Assembly (NCBI GenBank): GCA_002404055.1
Contig: DHIZ01000019.1
Coordinates: 58,339 to 73,948 of the forward strand
Length of the DNA stretch: 15,610 nucleotides
Reading direction: 5' to 3'
DNA from: Chloroflexi bacterium UBA4733
GTDB lineage: Bacteria; Chloroflexota; UBA4733
Below the pieces are notes generated by a model that saw only the letters and a list, made by a program, of their open reading frames with translations, was not told the origin of the DNA and did no database searches. Shown one piece after another: positions 6,022-12,509 of this stretch. The number at the start of each line of letters is the position of its first letter. The stretch's first letter is position 1. Position numbers and translations under genes: made by a program.

Positions 6022-7971
6022 ATGCACAAGCCACTGGCCCCGGACACGCTGGTATACGACTTCACACCGGCCAACGATCCGCAGGTCTCGCCCGATGGGA
6101 CTCGGGTTATCTACACGCTCGGCAAGACCGACCGCGCGTCGAAGAAGTCGACGGGCCAGCTCTGGATATGCGACATCGATGGCGGCAACGCCCGCCAGTT
6201 TACCCAGAGCGGCGAGCGCAACGGCGGCGGGCGCTGGTCGCCGGACGGCAGGCAGATCGCCTTCGTCTCCGATCGCGGGAAAGGGCGCGGGCTCTTCATC
6301 ATGCCGGTCGGTGAGGGCGGGGAGGGGCGCGAGCTGACGCGCCACGGCCAGGACATCGCCGGGCTGGCGTGGTCGCCCGATGGCTCCCGCATCGCCTACA
6401 CGACTGCCTTCGACCCCGAGAACCCGGAGGAGCGGGAGCCCGACAAGGACGCCGCCCCGAAGGTGCGCGTCACGCGCCGGATCGACTACAAGCAGGACAA
6501 CCGGGGCTACCTGGGCGACACGCGCAGCCAGGTCTTCGTAGTCGAGGTAGCGAGCGGCGAGCGGCGGCAAATCACTAGAGACCCGGTCGATCACAACTAT
6601 CCCCAGTGGTCACCGGACGGCAAGCGGCTGGCGGTGCAGGTGCCGAACCGCAACGGCATGTGCTCGCAGCTCGCCCTCGTCGACGCCGGGTCGGGCGCGA
6701 AGACGATGGTCGGGCCGGAACTCGGCGTCGTCGGTCACTGGTCGTGGTCGCCGCGTGGCGATCGTATCGCCTTCGCGGGCGATACCGAGCGCACCGGACA
6801 GCTCGACTACTTCGTCCACGACGTCACCGGCGGCACGACTCGCCGCCTCACCGACGACCTGCCATCGCTCCCCGACGCCGGCTTCCCGACGGTACTGCCA
6901 CCGTCGCAGCCGGTCTGGCTCGACGAGCGCCAGGTCCTCTTCCACGCGGTGCGGGCCGGCGCGAGCACGCTCCAGGTGATTGATGTCGAGCGGGGCAACG
7001 TCGAGCAAGTGACGAGCTGGCGGGCACTCCATGTCGGCCAGAGCGTCGATGATGGTCGGCGCTACGTCGTGCAGGGTCACAGCAGCCTCGACGCCTTCGG
7101 CGAGGTCTCCGTCTATGACATTCGCTCGAACACCACGAAGGTCATCACCCAGTACAGCAAAGCAGTCCTGGAGCAGCACACTCCAGCGAAATGGGAGCGC
7201 TTCGACGTGCGGCGCGGCGAGTTCACGGTCGAAGCCTGGCTCCTGAAGCCACCGGACTTCGACGAGACGAAACGCTACCCGCTGGTCCTCGACGTCCACG
7301 GCGGGCCGCAAGCCTTCTACGGCTACGGCTTCAACGCCACGCAGCAATGCCTCGCCACGAACGGCTTTCTCGTCGTCTTCGCCAACCCGCGCGGCTCCGG
7401 CTCCTACGGCCGCCATTTCACCCAGCAGGTGATCCGCGACTGGGGCGGCGAGGACTACAAGGACCTGCTGGCGGTGGTCGACACGGTGCTGGAACGCCCG
7501 TACACCGACGCGGCGCGTACCAGCATCTTTGGCTACAGCTATGGCGGCTACATGACCGCCTGGACGATCGGGCAGACCGACCGCTTCCAGGCCGCCGTCT
7601 GCGGGGCGCCTTGCTTTGACCTGGAGTCGATGTACGGGACGAGCGACATCAGCCACGCCTTCGGCGCGCTAAACTGGGGCGGTGCACCGCACGCGGCGCG
7701 CGAGTGGTACGCCGCGCACTCGCCGTCCACTTTCGCCCACCAGACGCGCACGCCGACCCTGATCATCCAGGGCGAGGCCGACCAGCGCTGTCCAGTCGGC
7801 CAGAGTGAGCAGATGTTCGTCGCGCTGCAGCAGGCCGGCTGTGAGGTCGAGTTTGCGCGCTACCCGGGCGGCTCACATCTCTTCCTGCGCGGCGGCCCAC
7901 CGGAGCACCGCGAGGACTTCTTACGGCGGGTGCTCGCCTGGTTCAAGGACCACCTCGGCGAGCCGGTCTGA
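6022..7971 (+). CDS. S9-family serine peptidase (prolyl oligopeptidase / acylaminoacyl-peptidase type)
   Basis: The product is 649 residues and cleaves short peptides, or the N-terminal residue of blocked peptides. The N-terminal two-thirds forms a TolB/WD40-like propeller that gates the active site; four blades show WSP(D/R)G-type repeats (RWSPDGRQIAF, AWSPDGSRIAY, QWSPDGKRLAV, SWSPRGDRIAF). The C-terminal alpha/beta-hydrolase domain has VLDVHGGPQ, the nucleophile elbow GYSYGGYMT with Ser506, Asp587 in EADQRCPVGQ and His619 in GGSHLF, so the triad is complete. There is no signal peptide, so it is probably cytoplasmic. The ATG has a purine-rich GAAGAGCGAGGA upstream. It is the last gene of the plus-strand operon and faces the convergent exchanger gene. 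By eye it is more GC-rich than its neighbours, which could mean separate acquisition. Confidence 0.95.
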   Translation: MHKPLAPDTLVYDFTPANDPQVSPDGTRVIYTLGKTDRASKKSTGQLWICDIDGGNARQFTQSGERNGGGRWSPDGRQIAFVSDRGKGRGLFIMPVGEGGEGRELTRHGQDIAGLAWSPDGSRIAYTTAFDPENPEEREPDKDAAPKVRVTRRIDYKQDNRGYLGDTRSQVFVVEVASGERRQITRDPVDHNYPQWSPDGKRLAVQVPNRNGMCSQLALVDAGSGAKTMVGPELGVVGHWSWSPRGDRIAFAGDTERTGQLDYFVHDVTGGTTRRLTDDLPSLPDAGFPTVLPPSQPVWLDERQVLFHAVRAGASTLQVIDVERGNVEQVTSWRALHVGQSVDDGRRYVVQGHSSLDAFGEVSVYDIRSNTTKVITQYSKAVLEQHTPAKWERFDVRRGEFTVEAWLLKPPDFDETKRYPLVLDVHGGPQAFYGYGFNATQQCLATNGFLVVFANPRGSGSYGRHFTQQVIRDWGGEDYKDLLAVVDTVLERPYTDAARTSIFGYSYGGYMTAWTIGQTDRFQAAVCGAPCFDLESMYGTSDISHAFGALNWGGAPHAAREWYAAHSPSTFAHQTRTPTLIIQGEADQRCPVGQSEQMFVALQQAGCEVEFARYPGGSHLFLRGGPPEHREDFLRRVLAWFKDHLGEPV

Positions 7972-7991
7972 GGCGGCTACCGGTCGGCCAT

Positions 7992-8021
7992 CCGGCGCTG
8001 GGATCGGTGGGGATGCGCCGG
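7992..8021. terminator. Inverted repeat between convergent genes, possible bidirectional terminator
   Basis: CCGGCGC (7992-7998) and GCGCCGG (8015-8021) form a perfect 7-bp stem with a 16-nt loop, 20 bp after the S9 stop and 72 bp beyond the exchanger stop on the other strand. No T run follows on either strand, so an intrinsic terminator is not proven. Confidence 0.3.
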
Positions 8022-8093
8022 CGTTTGCCGCCCCGGTCACCGCACCTGACGGCGGCTCGGCTGGAGCGCGTCCGCGAGGCCATGGATGCCGCA

Positions 8094-9104
8094 TCAATCC
8101 ATGGACAGCACGACGAAGAGCAGATACAGCCCGATTATCAGCATTCCGCCCGGTCGGTTGAGGCCGCGGCGGCGGGCCAGCAGCAGGATCGTCAGGACCG
8201 TCATGCCGAGGAGCCAGAGTAGGTCGAAGCGGCTGCTGGGATCGGCGGCGACGCCATGTAGCACCACGGCAGGCAGGCAAATCCCAGCCACGATGTTGAT
8301 CGTGTTGCTGTTGAAGGCCTCGCTCACCACCGCGCTGCCGCGTTGCTGGCGGGCCAGGCGCAGCGCAGCGTAAGCGTTGGGCAGGCTCGTCAAACTCGCC
8401 AGCACCACCGCGCCGACCAGGGCGCTCGGTATCCCCCACTGCGTCGCCAGGTGCAGCGCGCTGACCACCATTCCTTCACTCGCCAGAACGATCACGAGCA
8501 GTGCCGGAACGATGAGCAGCAGCGGCTGCGACCGTCGAACCGTCACGTCGCTGGCGGTTGCCACGGACTGGTTCCCATGTCCTTCGTGGCTGATCTCTCG
8601 CACCGCAACCGCCAGCAAGCGCCCGAACGGCCCCGGCAATGGTAGATGGCTGACGTGCTGTGGTTGCAGGGCAAGAACCAGCAGGTAGGGCGCAAACACC
8701 AGGAGCACCAGGAAGGCCGCCATGTCGGGCGAAATTATTCCAGTCAGCAAACCCCCGACGAATACCGTCGTAAGCAGCGCAACGCTACCATTGAGACCGA
8801 GGCCAATGCGCCGTACCCGGACATGCCCGGCGGCGAGTGCCCCTACCCCCAGCAGCGCCGCCAGATTGAAGATGTTGGAGCCGAGCACCACGCCTATGCT
8901 GACATCGGCGTGACCCGCCCGCAAGGCGAGCAAAGCGGACGTTACTTCGGGGGCGTCGGCGCCGAGGGCGGTGAGGAGGCCCAGCAGTCCCTCCTGCAGG
9001 TGCAGTTGGACACCCAGTCGGTCCAGTCCTCGCACGAGTGCCTCACTGGCAACCAGTGCCAGCGCGACGCTCAGCAGAAAAAGCAGGAGTATGCCGAGCG
9101 TCAC
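8094..9104 (-). CDS. CaCA-family cation exchanger (sodium/calcium exchanger type)
   Basis: The product is 336 residues with about ten hydrophobic membrane segments split by a hydrophilic loop (about residues 148-193), the layout of Na+/Ca2+ or H+/Ca2+ antiporters. Two alpha-repeats are visible. The first is LTALGADAPEVTSAL followed by GVVLGSNIFN (residues about 44-80); it keeps the ion-binding Glu53 and the GSNxFN motif. The second is LASLTSLPNAYAAL followed by FNSNTINIVAG (residues about 236-274), where Asn243 stands at the position normally held by an acidic residue. The exported ion may therefore differ from calcium. The start is a GTG at 9104 with GGGAG (9117-9121) 12 nt upstream. A highly structured 207-bp gap separates it from the upstream lipoprotein gene. 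It is convergent with the S9 gene. Confidence 0.88.
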   Translation of the reverse strand: MTLGILLLFLLSVALALVASEALVRGLDRLGVQLHLQEGLLGLLTALGADAPEVTSALLALRAGHADVSIGVVLGSNIFNLAALLGVGALAAGHVRVRRIGLGLNGSVALLTTVFVGGLLTGIISPDMAAFLVLLVFAPYLLVLALQPQHVSHLPLPGPFGRLLAVAVREISHEGHGNQSVATASDVTVRRSQPLLLIVPALLVIVLASEGMVVSALHLATQWGIPSALVGAVVLASLTSLPNAYAALRLARQQRGSAVVSEAFNSNTINIVAGICLPAVVLHGVAADPSSRFDLLWLLGMTVLTILLLARRRGLNRPGGMLIIGLYLLFVVLSMD

Positions 9105-9181
9105 TGGTTTGATCGTCTCCCGGCGCTACTGCCGCGACGAGAGAAGCAGGGCTGCGACTGCGGGCCCAGGGGCACCCCCAG

Positions 9182-9239
9182 CCCAAAGACTGCGCTGCGG
9201 TACCGAGGATATCCCCAGGACCGCAGTCCTGTCTTTGGG
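9182..9239 (-). repeat. 58-bp imperfect palindrome upstream of the exchanger gene
   Basis: The arms CCCAAAGAC (9182-9190) and GTCTTTGGG (9231-9239) are perfect. CTGCGGT (9195-9201) pairs with ACCGCAG (9220-9226) on the same centre, and the middle is GGATATCC (9207-9214). In all, 23 of 29 opposed positions are complementary. Inside it, CAGGAC (9216-9221) can instead pair with GTCCTG (9226-9231) around a 4-nt loop, so two folds compete. It lies in the gap between the SH3 lipoprotein and the exchanger. No T run follows on either strand, so it is not a standard intrinsic terminator. It may be a REP/MITE-type repeat, an RNA leader or a protein-binding site. Confidence 0.75.
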
Positions 9240-9261
9240 TCGCAAACCGCAGTTGCGACCC
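9237..9261 (-). repeat. Perfect 9-bp hairpin overlapping the 58-bp palindrome
   Basis: GGGTCGCAA (9237-9245) and TTGCGACCC (9253-9261) are exact inverted copies around the 7-nt loop ACCGCAG. The first three bases are also the end of the adjacent palindrome, so both stems cannot form fully at once. Confidence 0.7.
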
Positions 9262-9271
9262 TGTTCCCCCC

Positions 9272-9285
9272 GTCGCAGTTGCGAC
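9272..9285 (-). repeat. Third inverted repeat of the structured gap
   Basis: GTCGCA-GT-TGCGAC is a near-perfect 14-bp dyad. Its arms are copies of the hexamer found in the neighbouring hairpin (9239-9244 and 9254-9259) and at 9153-9158, so arms can also pair between elements. Confidence 0.6.
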
Positions 9286-9311
9286 ACTGACCAAGCCGAA
9301 ACCGTGGTTCG

Positions 9312-9815
9312 CTACTGCTGCCCGCCTGGTAACGGCGTGGCTGCGGGGCCTCCGGCAAGAAACTGCGTTGCCACCCAGCCCACGTCGCCATTCGCTGTTT
9401 TGACGTGAATCCAGGTGTAGGCGCCAGCCTGTTGGGTCGGATCACCTAGCGCAGTGACGACACCGCCGGCCGGTACGTCCTTGATCTTGGCGCCGTTCGG
9501 GGACTGCCGCAGAACCAGCGGAATACCACCGGTTCCCGAGACGGTGTATGCTGCTCCCGTCAAGGCCGTGGTGACGGCGGAACTCACCGTGGAGGCACTC
9601 CCGGTCGCACTGATTGTTAATGCCGAGGCCGAATCAGACGTGCTGGTGAACGCAGTGCTGCTGGCTATGGACGGAGCCGGGGTCCCGATGATCTGGATGC
9701 TGGCCGTTGCCGTCGGCGTGACCCCGGCGGCCGCGCTGGACCCGCCACCACACGCACCCAGGACCAGGGGGAGCGCGAGAAAGGCGGGCAGGATGCTCAG
9801 TCGGGATAGCCTCAC
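9312..9815 (-). CDS. Lipoprotein with bacterial SH3-like domain
   Basis: The product is 167 residues. The N-terminus is a short lipoprotein signal: MRLSRLSILPAFLALPLVLG, then Ala21-Cys22 with lipobox LGAC. Residues 23 to about 98 are a Ser/Thr/Ala-rich spacer. The C-terminal 60 residues (from IPLVLRQSPNGAKIKDVPAG through YTWIHVKTANGDVGWVATQFL) match the SH3_3-type domain. That domain binds cell-wall or protein ligands: the LRxSPNG start and the final WxxVxxxxGxxGWV pattern are diagnostic. The start is GTG 9815, set by GAGGAG (9824-9829) 8 nt upstream; a nearby ATG at 9820 is out of frame and stops at once. It begins 12 nt after the stop of the molybdopterin subunit gene, so it is probably translated from the same mRNA. 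Its role with that enzyme is unknown. Confidence 0.85.
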   Translation of the reverse strand: MRLSRLSILPAFLALPLVLGACGGGSSAAAGVTPTATASIQIIGTPAPSIASSTAFTSTSDSASALTISATGSASTVSSAVTTALTGAAYTVSGTGGIPLVLRQSPNGAKIKDVPAGGVVTALGDPTQQAGAYTWIHVKTANGDVGWVATQFLAGGPAATPLPGGQQ

Positions 9816-9823
9816 GTCATGTA

Positions 9824-9829
9824 CTCCTC
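9824..9829 (-). promoter_or_regulatory. Ribosome binding site of the SH3 lipoprotein, overlapping the upstream stop codon
   Basis: On the minus strand this is GAGGAG, placed 8 nt before GTG 9815. It shares bases with the TGA (9828-9830) of the molybdopterin subunit, which suggests translational coupling and supports a GTG start. Confidence 0.7.
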
Positions 9830-11900
9830 AGTATGCTTGCGCCGGCCGACCACCCACCATGGCTGGATCGTCAAGGGACAGTGCTCCGGCAGGGAGCAGT
9901 GGGAGGGCACGCCGGCGGATACCGGTCGCCGCAAAGATGGCGTTGCCGATGGCGGGAGCAACTGCGGTGATCGGCGTCTCCCCGGCGCCTGCCGACGCCA
10001 GGTCGGGTCGATTGAGCAGCACGACATCAATCGCCGGAATGTCGCCGAAGCGGGGCACTCGATAGCGCGAAAAGCGCGGATTCAGGATACGTCCAGCGCC
10101 AAATTCGATCTGCTCGTAGAGCGCTCCTCCTAGCCCCTGCACGATGGCGCCCACCACCTGATTCTGGACGTTGGCAGGGTTGACGATGGCGCCGCACTCG
10201 TAAGCCTGCACGATTCGCCGGATGGCTACGCCACCGTCGCTGCGGTTCACCGCGACCTCAGCGCAGCAGGCGACGTAACCGCCCTTTTCGGTGCCACAGG
10301 CAACGCCGATGCCGGTGTCGCGTTCAGAAGTGCCCTTGCCCCAGCCGAAACGCTCGGTCGCGGCGGTCAGCACGGCGCGCAGCCGAACATCGTCCAGGTT
10401 ACGCAGGCGGAACTCCAGCGGGTCCAGTCCCACGAGATGTGCGAGTTCGTCCATGTGGCTCTCGCGAGCAAAGATGTTGGCCGTGGCAGCCAGCGCTCGG
10501 TAGGATCCCTGGCGGAGCGGCGAACGGACAGGGTGGTAGGCCACGCGCTGGTTCGCAACGCGGTAGGGTGAACGCAGAGCGCCAGGTCCAGCATTGTAGT
10601 TGTGACACTCCCAGGCGAGCAGATGTCCTTCCTGGTCAACGGCGCCGATGACGTCAATCACCGCTGCCGGACGCAGGTAGGCGTGCGTAAACTCCTCCTC
10701 GCGTGTCCAGACGACCTTTACCGGCCGTTGGGCGACCCGCGCCAGCAGGGCAGCTTCCAACGCCGGCTCGCCGGTATGCTTGCCACCGTAGGCGGAACCG
10801 GTGTCGGGCACGATGACGCGGATGTCGGCTTCGATAATGCCAAACGCCGTGGCCAGTTGACCACGCACACCAAACGGCCGCTGCGTGCCAGTCCACACAG
10901 TCAGCCGATCCCCCTGCCATTCCGCCAGAGCGGCGCGCGTCTCCAGGGGAGCATGCGCAATGAAGGCTGCGTTGTACGTGGCATCGGCCCGCACAGGCGC
11001 TGCGGCGAGCGCGGCATCCACGTCGCCGCTCTCTTGCAGTTGCGCGGCTGGTCGGCCGCTTGGTGCTGGCTGGTCCAAATGCGTACGCAGGTACGTCGCC
11101 AGGTCGCCATCAGGTGTTTCTTCCGGGTAGGACCATTCAACCCGCAGCATCGCCAGCGCCTGGGCAGCGGCCCGTGAGGTCGGTGCAGCGACGCCGACGA
11201 ATTCGCCCTCATGGACGACCACCGCGCTGGGAATGGCAAGCGCCGCCGTATCGTCAAGTCGGAGGAGCGTTGCCCCGAGACGGGGAGCGCGCAAGACTCG
11301 GCCATACAGCATGCCGGGCAGACCGAGGTCTGGGGTGAAGTGGTGGCGGCCCGTGACGATGTCAATGGCGCACACTTTAGGAATCGAGGAACCGGCAACG
11401 GTCCATTGCTCTGCCGGCTTGCCCAGGCTGTCGGTGATGGCGCCATCAAAATGGCGTCCGCCGGCCAGCGCAGCATAGCTCAAGGTGCGACCGGTTGCCG
11501 CGTGGCGTACCGAGCCATTGACGGCCTCCGCCTCCGCCTGCTCCACGCCCCAGGCGGCCGCCGCTAGCCGCAGCAATTCCTGCCGGAGACCTACCGCTGC
11601 CCGCCGCAACTGCACACCCATCGTGGCCGTCGTCCGGCTACCGAACGTCCCCTGATCGAAAGGCGTCTGGTCGGTATCACCGAGCACGATAGCAACAGCG
11701 TGAAAGGGAATGCCCAACTCGTCGGCAACGATCTGGCACAGCGAGGTTCGAGATCCCTGACCGACTTCCACCTTGCCGCAGAAGACGGTGACAAACCCTT
11801 CCTGGTCAATCTGGAGCCAATCGCTGAGGACCTGGCCGGTCGGCTGAGGAGCGCGTACTGCGGGAACCGCCGTAGGTATTGACGTAGAGACAGTACTCAT
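9828..11900 (-). CDS. Molybdopterin-binding subunit of an IorB-type molybdenum hydroxylase
   Basis: The product is 690 residues, in the xanthine dehydrogenase/aldehyde oxidase superfamily, which hydroxylates N-heterocycles or aldehydes with water. The domain order is that of isoquinoline 1-oxidoreductase beta subunits. A molybdopterin segment comes first (VEVGQGS, GQG at 47-49; FDQGTFGSRTT at 81-91). An inserted hammerhead domain follows (about 167-275), then the main cofactor region: WTGTQRPF with Gln340, GSAYGGK at 368-374, GSYRA at 465-469 and the catalytic Glu641 in GAGE. Relatives of this type often carry a Tat signal; this one has none, so it is either cytoplasmic or translocated by a partner. 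The ATG at 11900 overlaps the 2Fe-2S subunit stop by 4 nt (ATGA) and has AAAGGAG upstream. No FAD subunit is nearby, so electrons probably go to a quinone, cytochrome or other carrier. Substrate unknown. Confidence 0.93.
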   Translation of the reverse strand: MSTVSTSIPTAVPAVRAPQPTGQVLSDWLQIDQEGFVTVFCGKVEVGQGSRTSLCQIVADELGIPFHAVAIVLGDTDQTPFDQGTFGSRTTATMGVQLRRAAVGLRQELLRLAAAAWGVEQAEAEAVNGSVRHAATGRTLSYAALAGGRHFDGAITDSLGKPAEQWTVAGSSIPKVCAIDIVTGRHHFTPDLGLPGMLYGRVLRAPRLGATLLRLDDTAALAIPSAVVVHEGEFVGVAAPTSRAAAQALAMLRVEWSYPEETPDGDLATYLRTHLDQPAPSGRPAAQLQESGDVDAALAAAPVRADATYNAAFIAHAPLETRAALAEWQGDRLTVWTGTQRPFGVRGQLATAFGIIEADIRVIVPDTGSAYGGKHTGEPALEAALLARVAQRPVKVVWTREEEFTHAYLRPAAVIDVIGAVDQEGHLLAWECHNYNAGPGALRSPYRVANQRVAYHPVRSPLRQGSYRALAATANIFARESHMDELAHLVGLDPLEFRLRNLDDVRLRAVLTAATERFGWGKGTSERDTGIGVACGTEKGGYVACCAEVAVNRSDGGVAIRRIVQAYECGAIVNPANVQNQVVGAIVQGLGGALYEQIEFGAGRILNPRFSRYRVPRFGDIPAIDVVLLNRPDLASAGAGETPITAVAPAIGNAIFAATGIRRRALPLLPAGALSLDDPAMVGGRPAQAY

Positions 11901-12379
11901 TCGGCGTTCGCTCCTTTGGCAGGCGCGCTCATCACCCTCGCGGCCTGCTGTACCGCACAGACGATCCGCTGGTACGTGCCGCAGCGACAGATATTTGGCT
12001 GTAAGGCGCTCACGATGGCAGCCGTACTGGGTGTCGCGTTCCGGCGGAGGAGGCCGACCCCGGATACCAGCATACCGGGGGTGCAAAAGCCGCACTGGAA
12101 GGCTTCCTGGTCCAGGAACGCCTGTTGCAAGGGGTGGAGGCAGCCGCCCACGGCTAGCCCTTCGACCGTCACCAACTCCCGACCGACCGCCGCGCCGACC
12201 GGCGTGATGCATGCCGGCAGCGGCTGATCGTCGACCAGCACCATGCAGGCGCCGCATTGCCCCTCACCGCAACCGTACTTGGCGCCCGTCAGTCCGAGGT
12301 CGTCACGCAGCACGCCGAGCAAGGCGCGGTCGGCATCGGCGTCCACTGCATAGTTCGCGCCATTGACCTTGAGTTCCAA
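11897..12379 (-). CDS. 2Fe-2S subunit of an IorA-type molybdenum hydroxylase
   Basis: The product is 160 residues, the normal size for the small subunit that passes electrons from molybdenum to the acceptor. The N-terminal plant-type ferredoxin domain has Cys37, Cys42, Cys45 (CGEGQCGAC) and Cys57. The C-terminal helical domain binds the second cluster with Cys96 and Cys99 (QCGFC) and Cys131 and Cys133 (NICRC). The start is placed at TTG 12379, so the protein begins MELKVNGANYAVDADAD, as relatives do; GGAAGGGG (12391-12398) is 11 nt upstream. The frame stays open back to 12553, but the extra residues look unlike any ferredoxin N-terminus. It ends in a 4-nt overlap with the molybdopterin subunit, so the two are made together. 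A 130-bp gap separates it from the upstream isomerase. Confidence 0.92.
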   Translation of the reverse strand: MELKVNGANYAVDADADRALLGVLRDDLGLTGAKYGCGEGQCGACMVLVDDQPLPACITPVGAAVGRELVTVEGLAVGGCLHPLQQAFLDQEAFQCGFCTPGMLVSGVGLLRRNATPSTAAIVSALQPNICRCGTYQRIVCAVQQAARVMSAPAKGANAE

Positions 12380-12390
12380 AATGCACTGCG

Positions 12391-12398
12391 CCCCTTCC
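12391..12398 (-). promoter_or_regulatory. Ribosome binding site supporting a TTG start for the 2Fe-2S subunit
   Basis: On the minus strand this reads GGAAGGGG, 11 nt before TTG 12379. No ATG or GTG in frame lies nearby, and homologous proteins begin at this point, so a TTG start is the best fit. An ATT one codon upstream is the only close rival. Confidence 0.6.
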
Positions 12399-12470
12399 GT
12401 GCCTATGGACGCCCGGAAGCGAGCGTCGGTAACGCTGTTTTCCTCGCCACTAGAGCATTGGCCATAGTCC

Positions 12471-12500
12471 TGATCATGACCCCGCCTCCGGGTCTGATCG
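12471..12500 (-). terminator. Hairpin between isomerase and 2Fe-2S subunit genes
   Basis: GACCC (12478-12482) pairs with GGGTC (12490-12494). After one bulged base, GATCA (12472-12476) pairs with TGATC (12495-12499), giving about 10 bp with a 7-nt loop. It lies 10 bp downstream of the isomerase stop. No T run follows on the minus strand, so it could be a weak terminator, an mRNA-end stabiliser or a processing site before the hydroxylase genes. Confidence 0.4.
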
Positions 12501-12509
12501 CAGCGGCCA

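Noticed and set aside
6610..7656. 348-codon minus-strand open frame opposite the S9 peptidase
   Set aside because: Long antisense frames are expected in GC-rich genes; the sense strand has an intact catalytic triad and propeller repeats, and this frame has no domain.
9182..9239. Simple intrinsic terminator for the SH3 lipoprotein gene
   Set aside because: The stem is long and interrupted, with no T run after it on either strand, and it overlaps a second hairpin. Termination remains possible but is not the plain reading.
9149..9285. Known Mn2+ (yybP-ykoY) riboswitch ahead of a cation transporter
   Set aside because: Context was suggestive, but I could not match the conserved loop sequences of that class; a covariance search would settle it.
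11901..12257. In-frame upstream extension of the molybdopterin subunit by about 119 residues
   Set aside because: It lies over the 2Fe-2S subunit gene in another frame, is Arg/Gly/Pro-rich without family similarity, and the ATG at 11900 has a good ribosome binding site and ATGA overlap.
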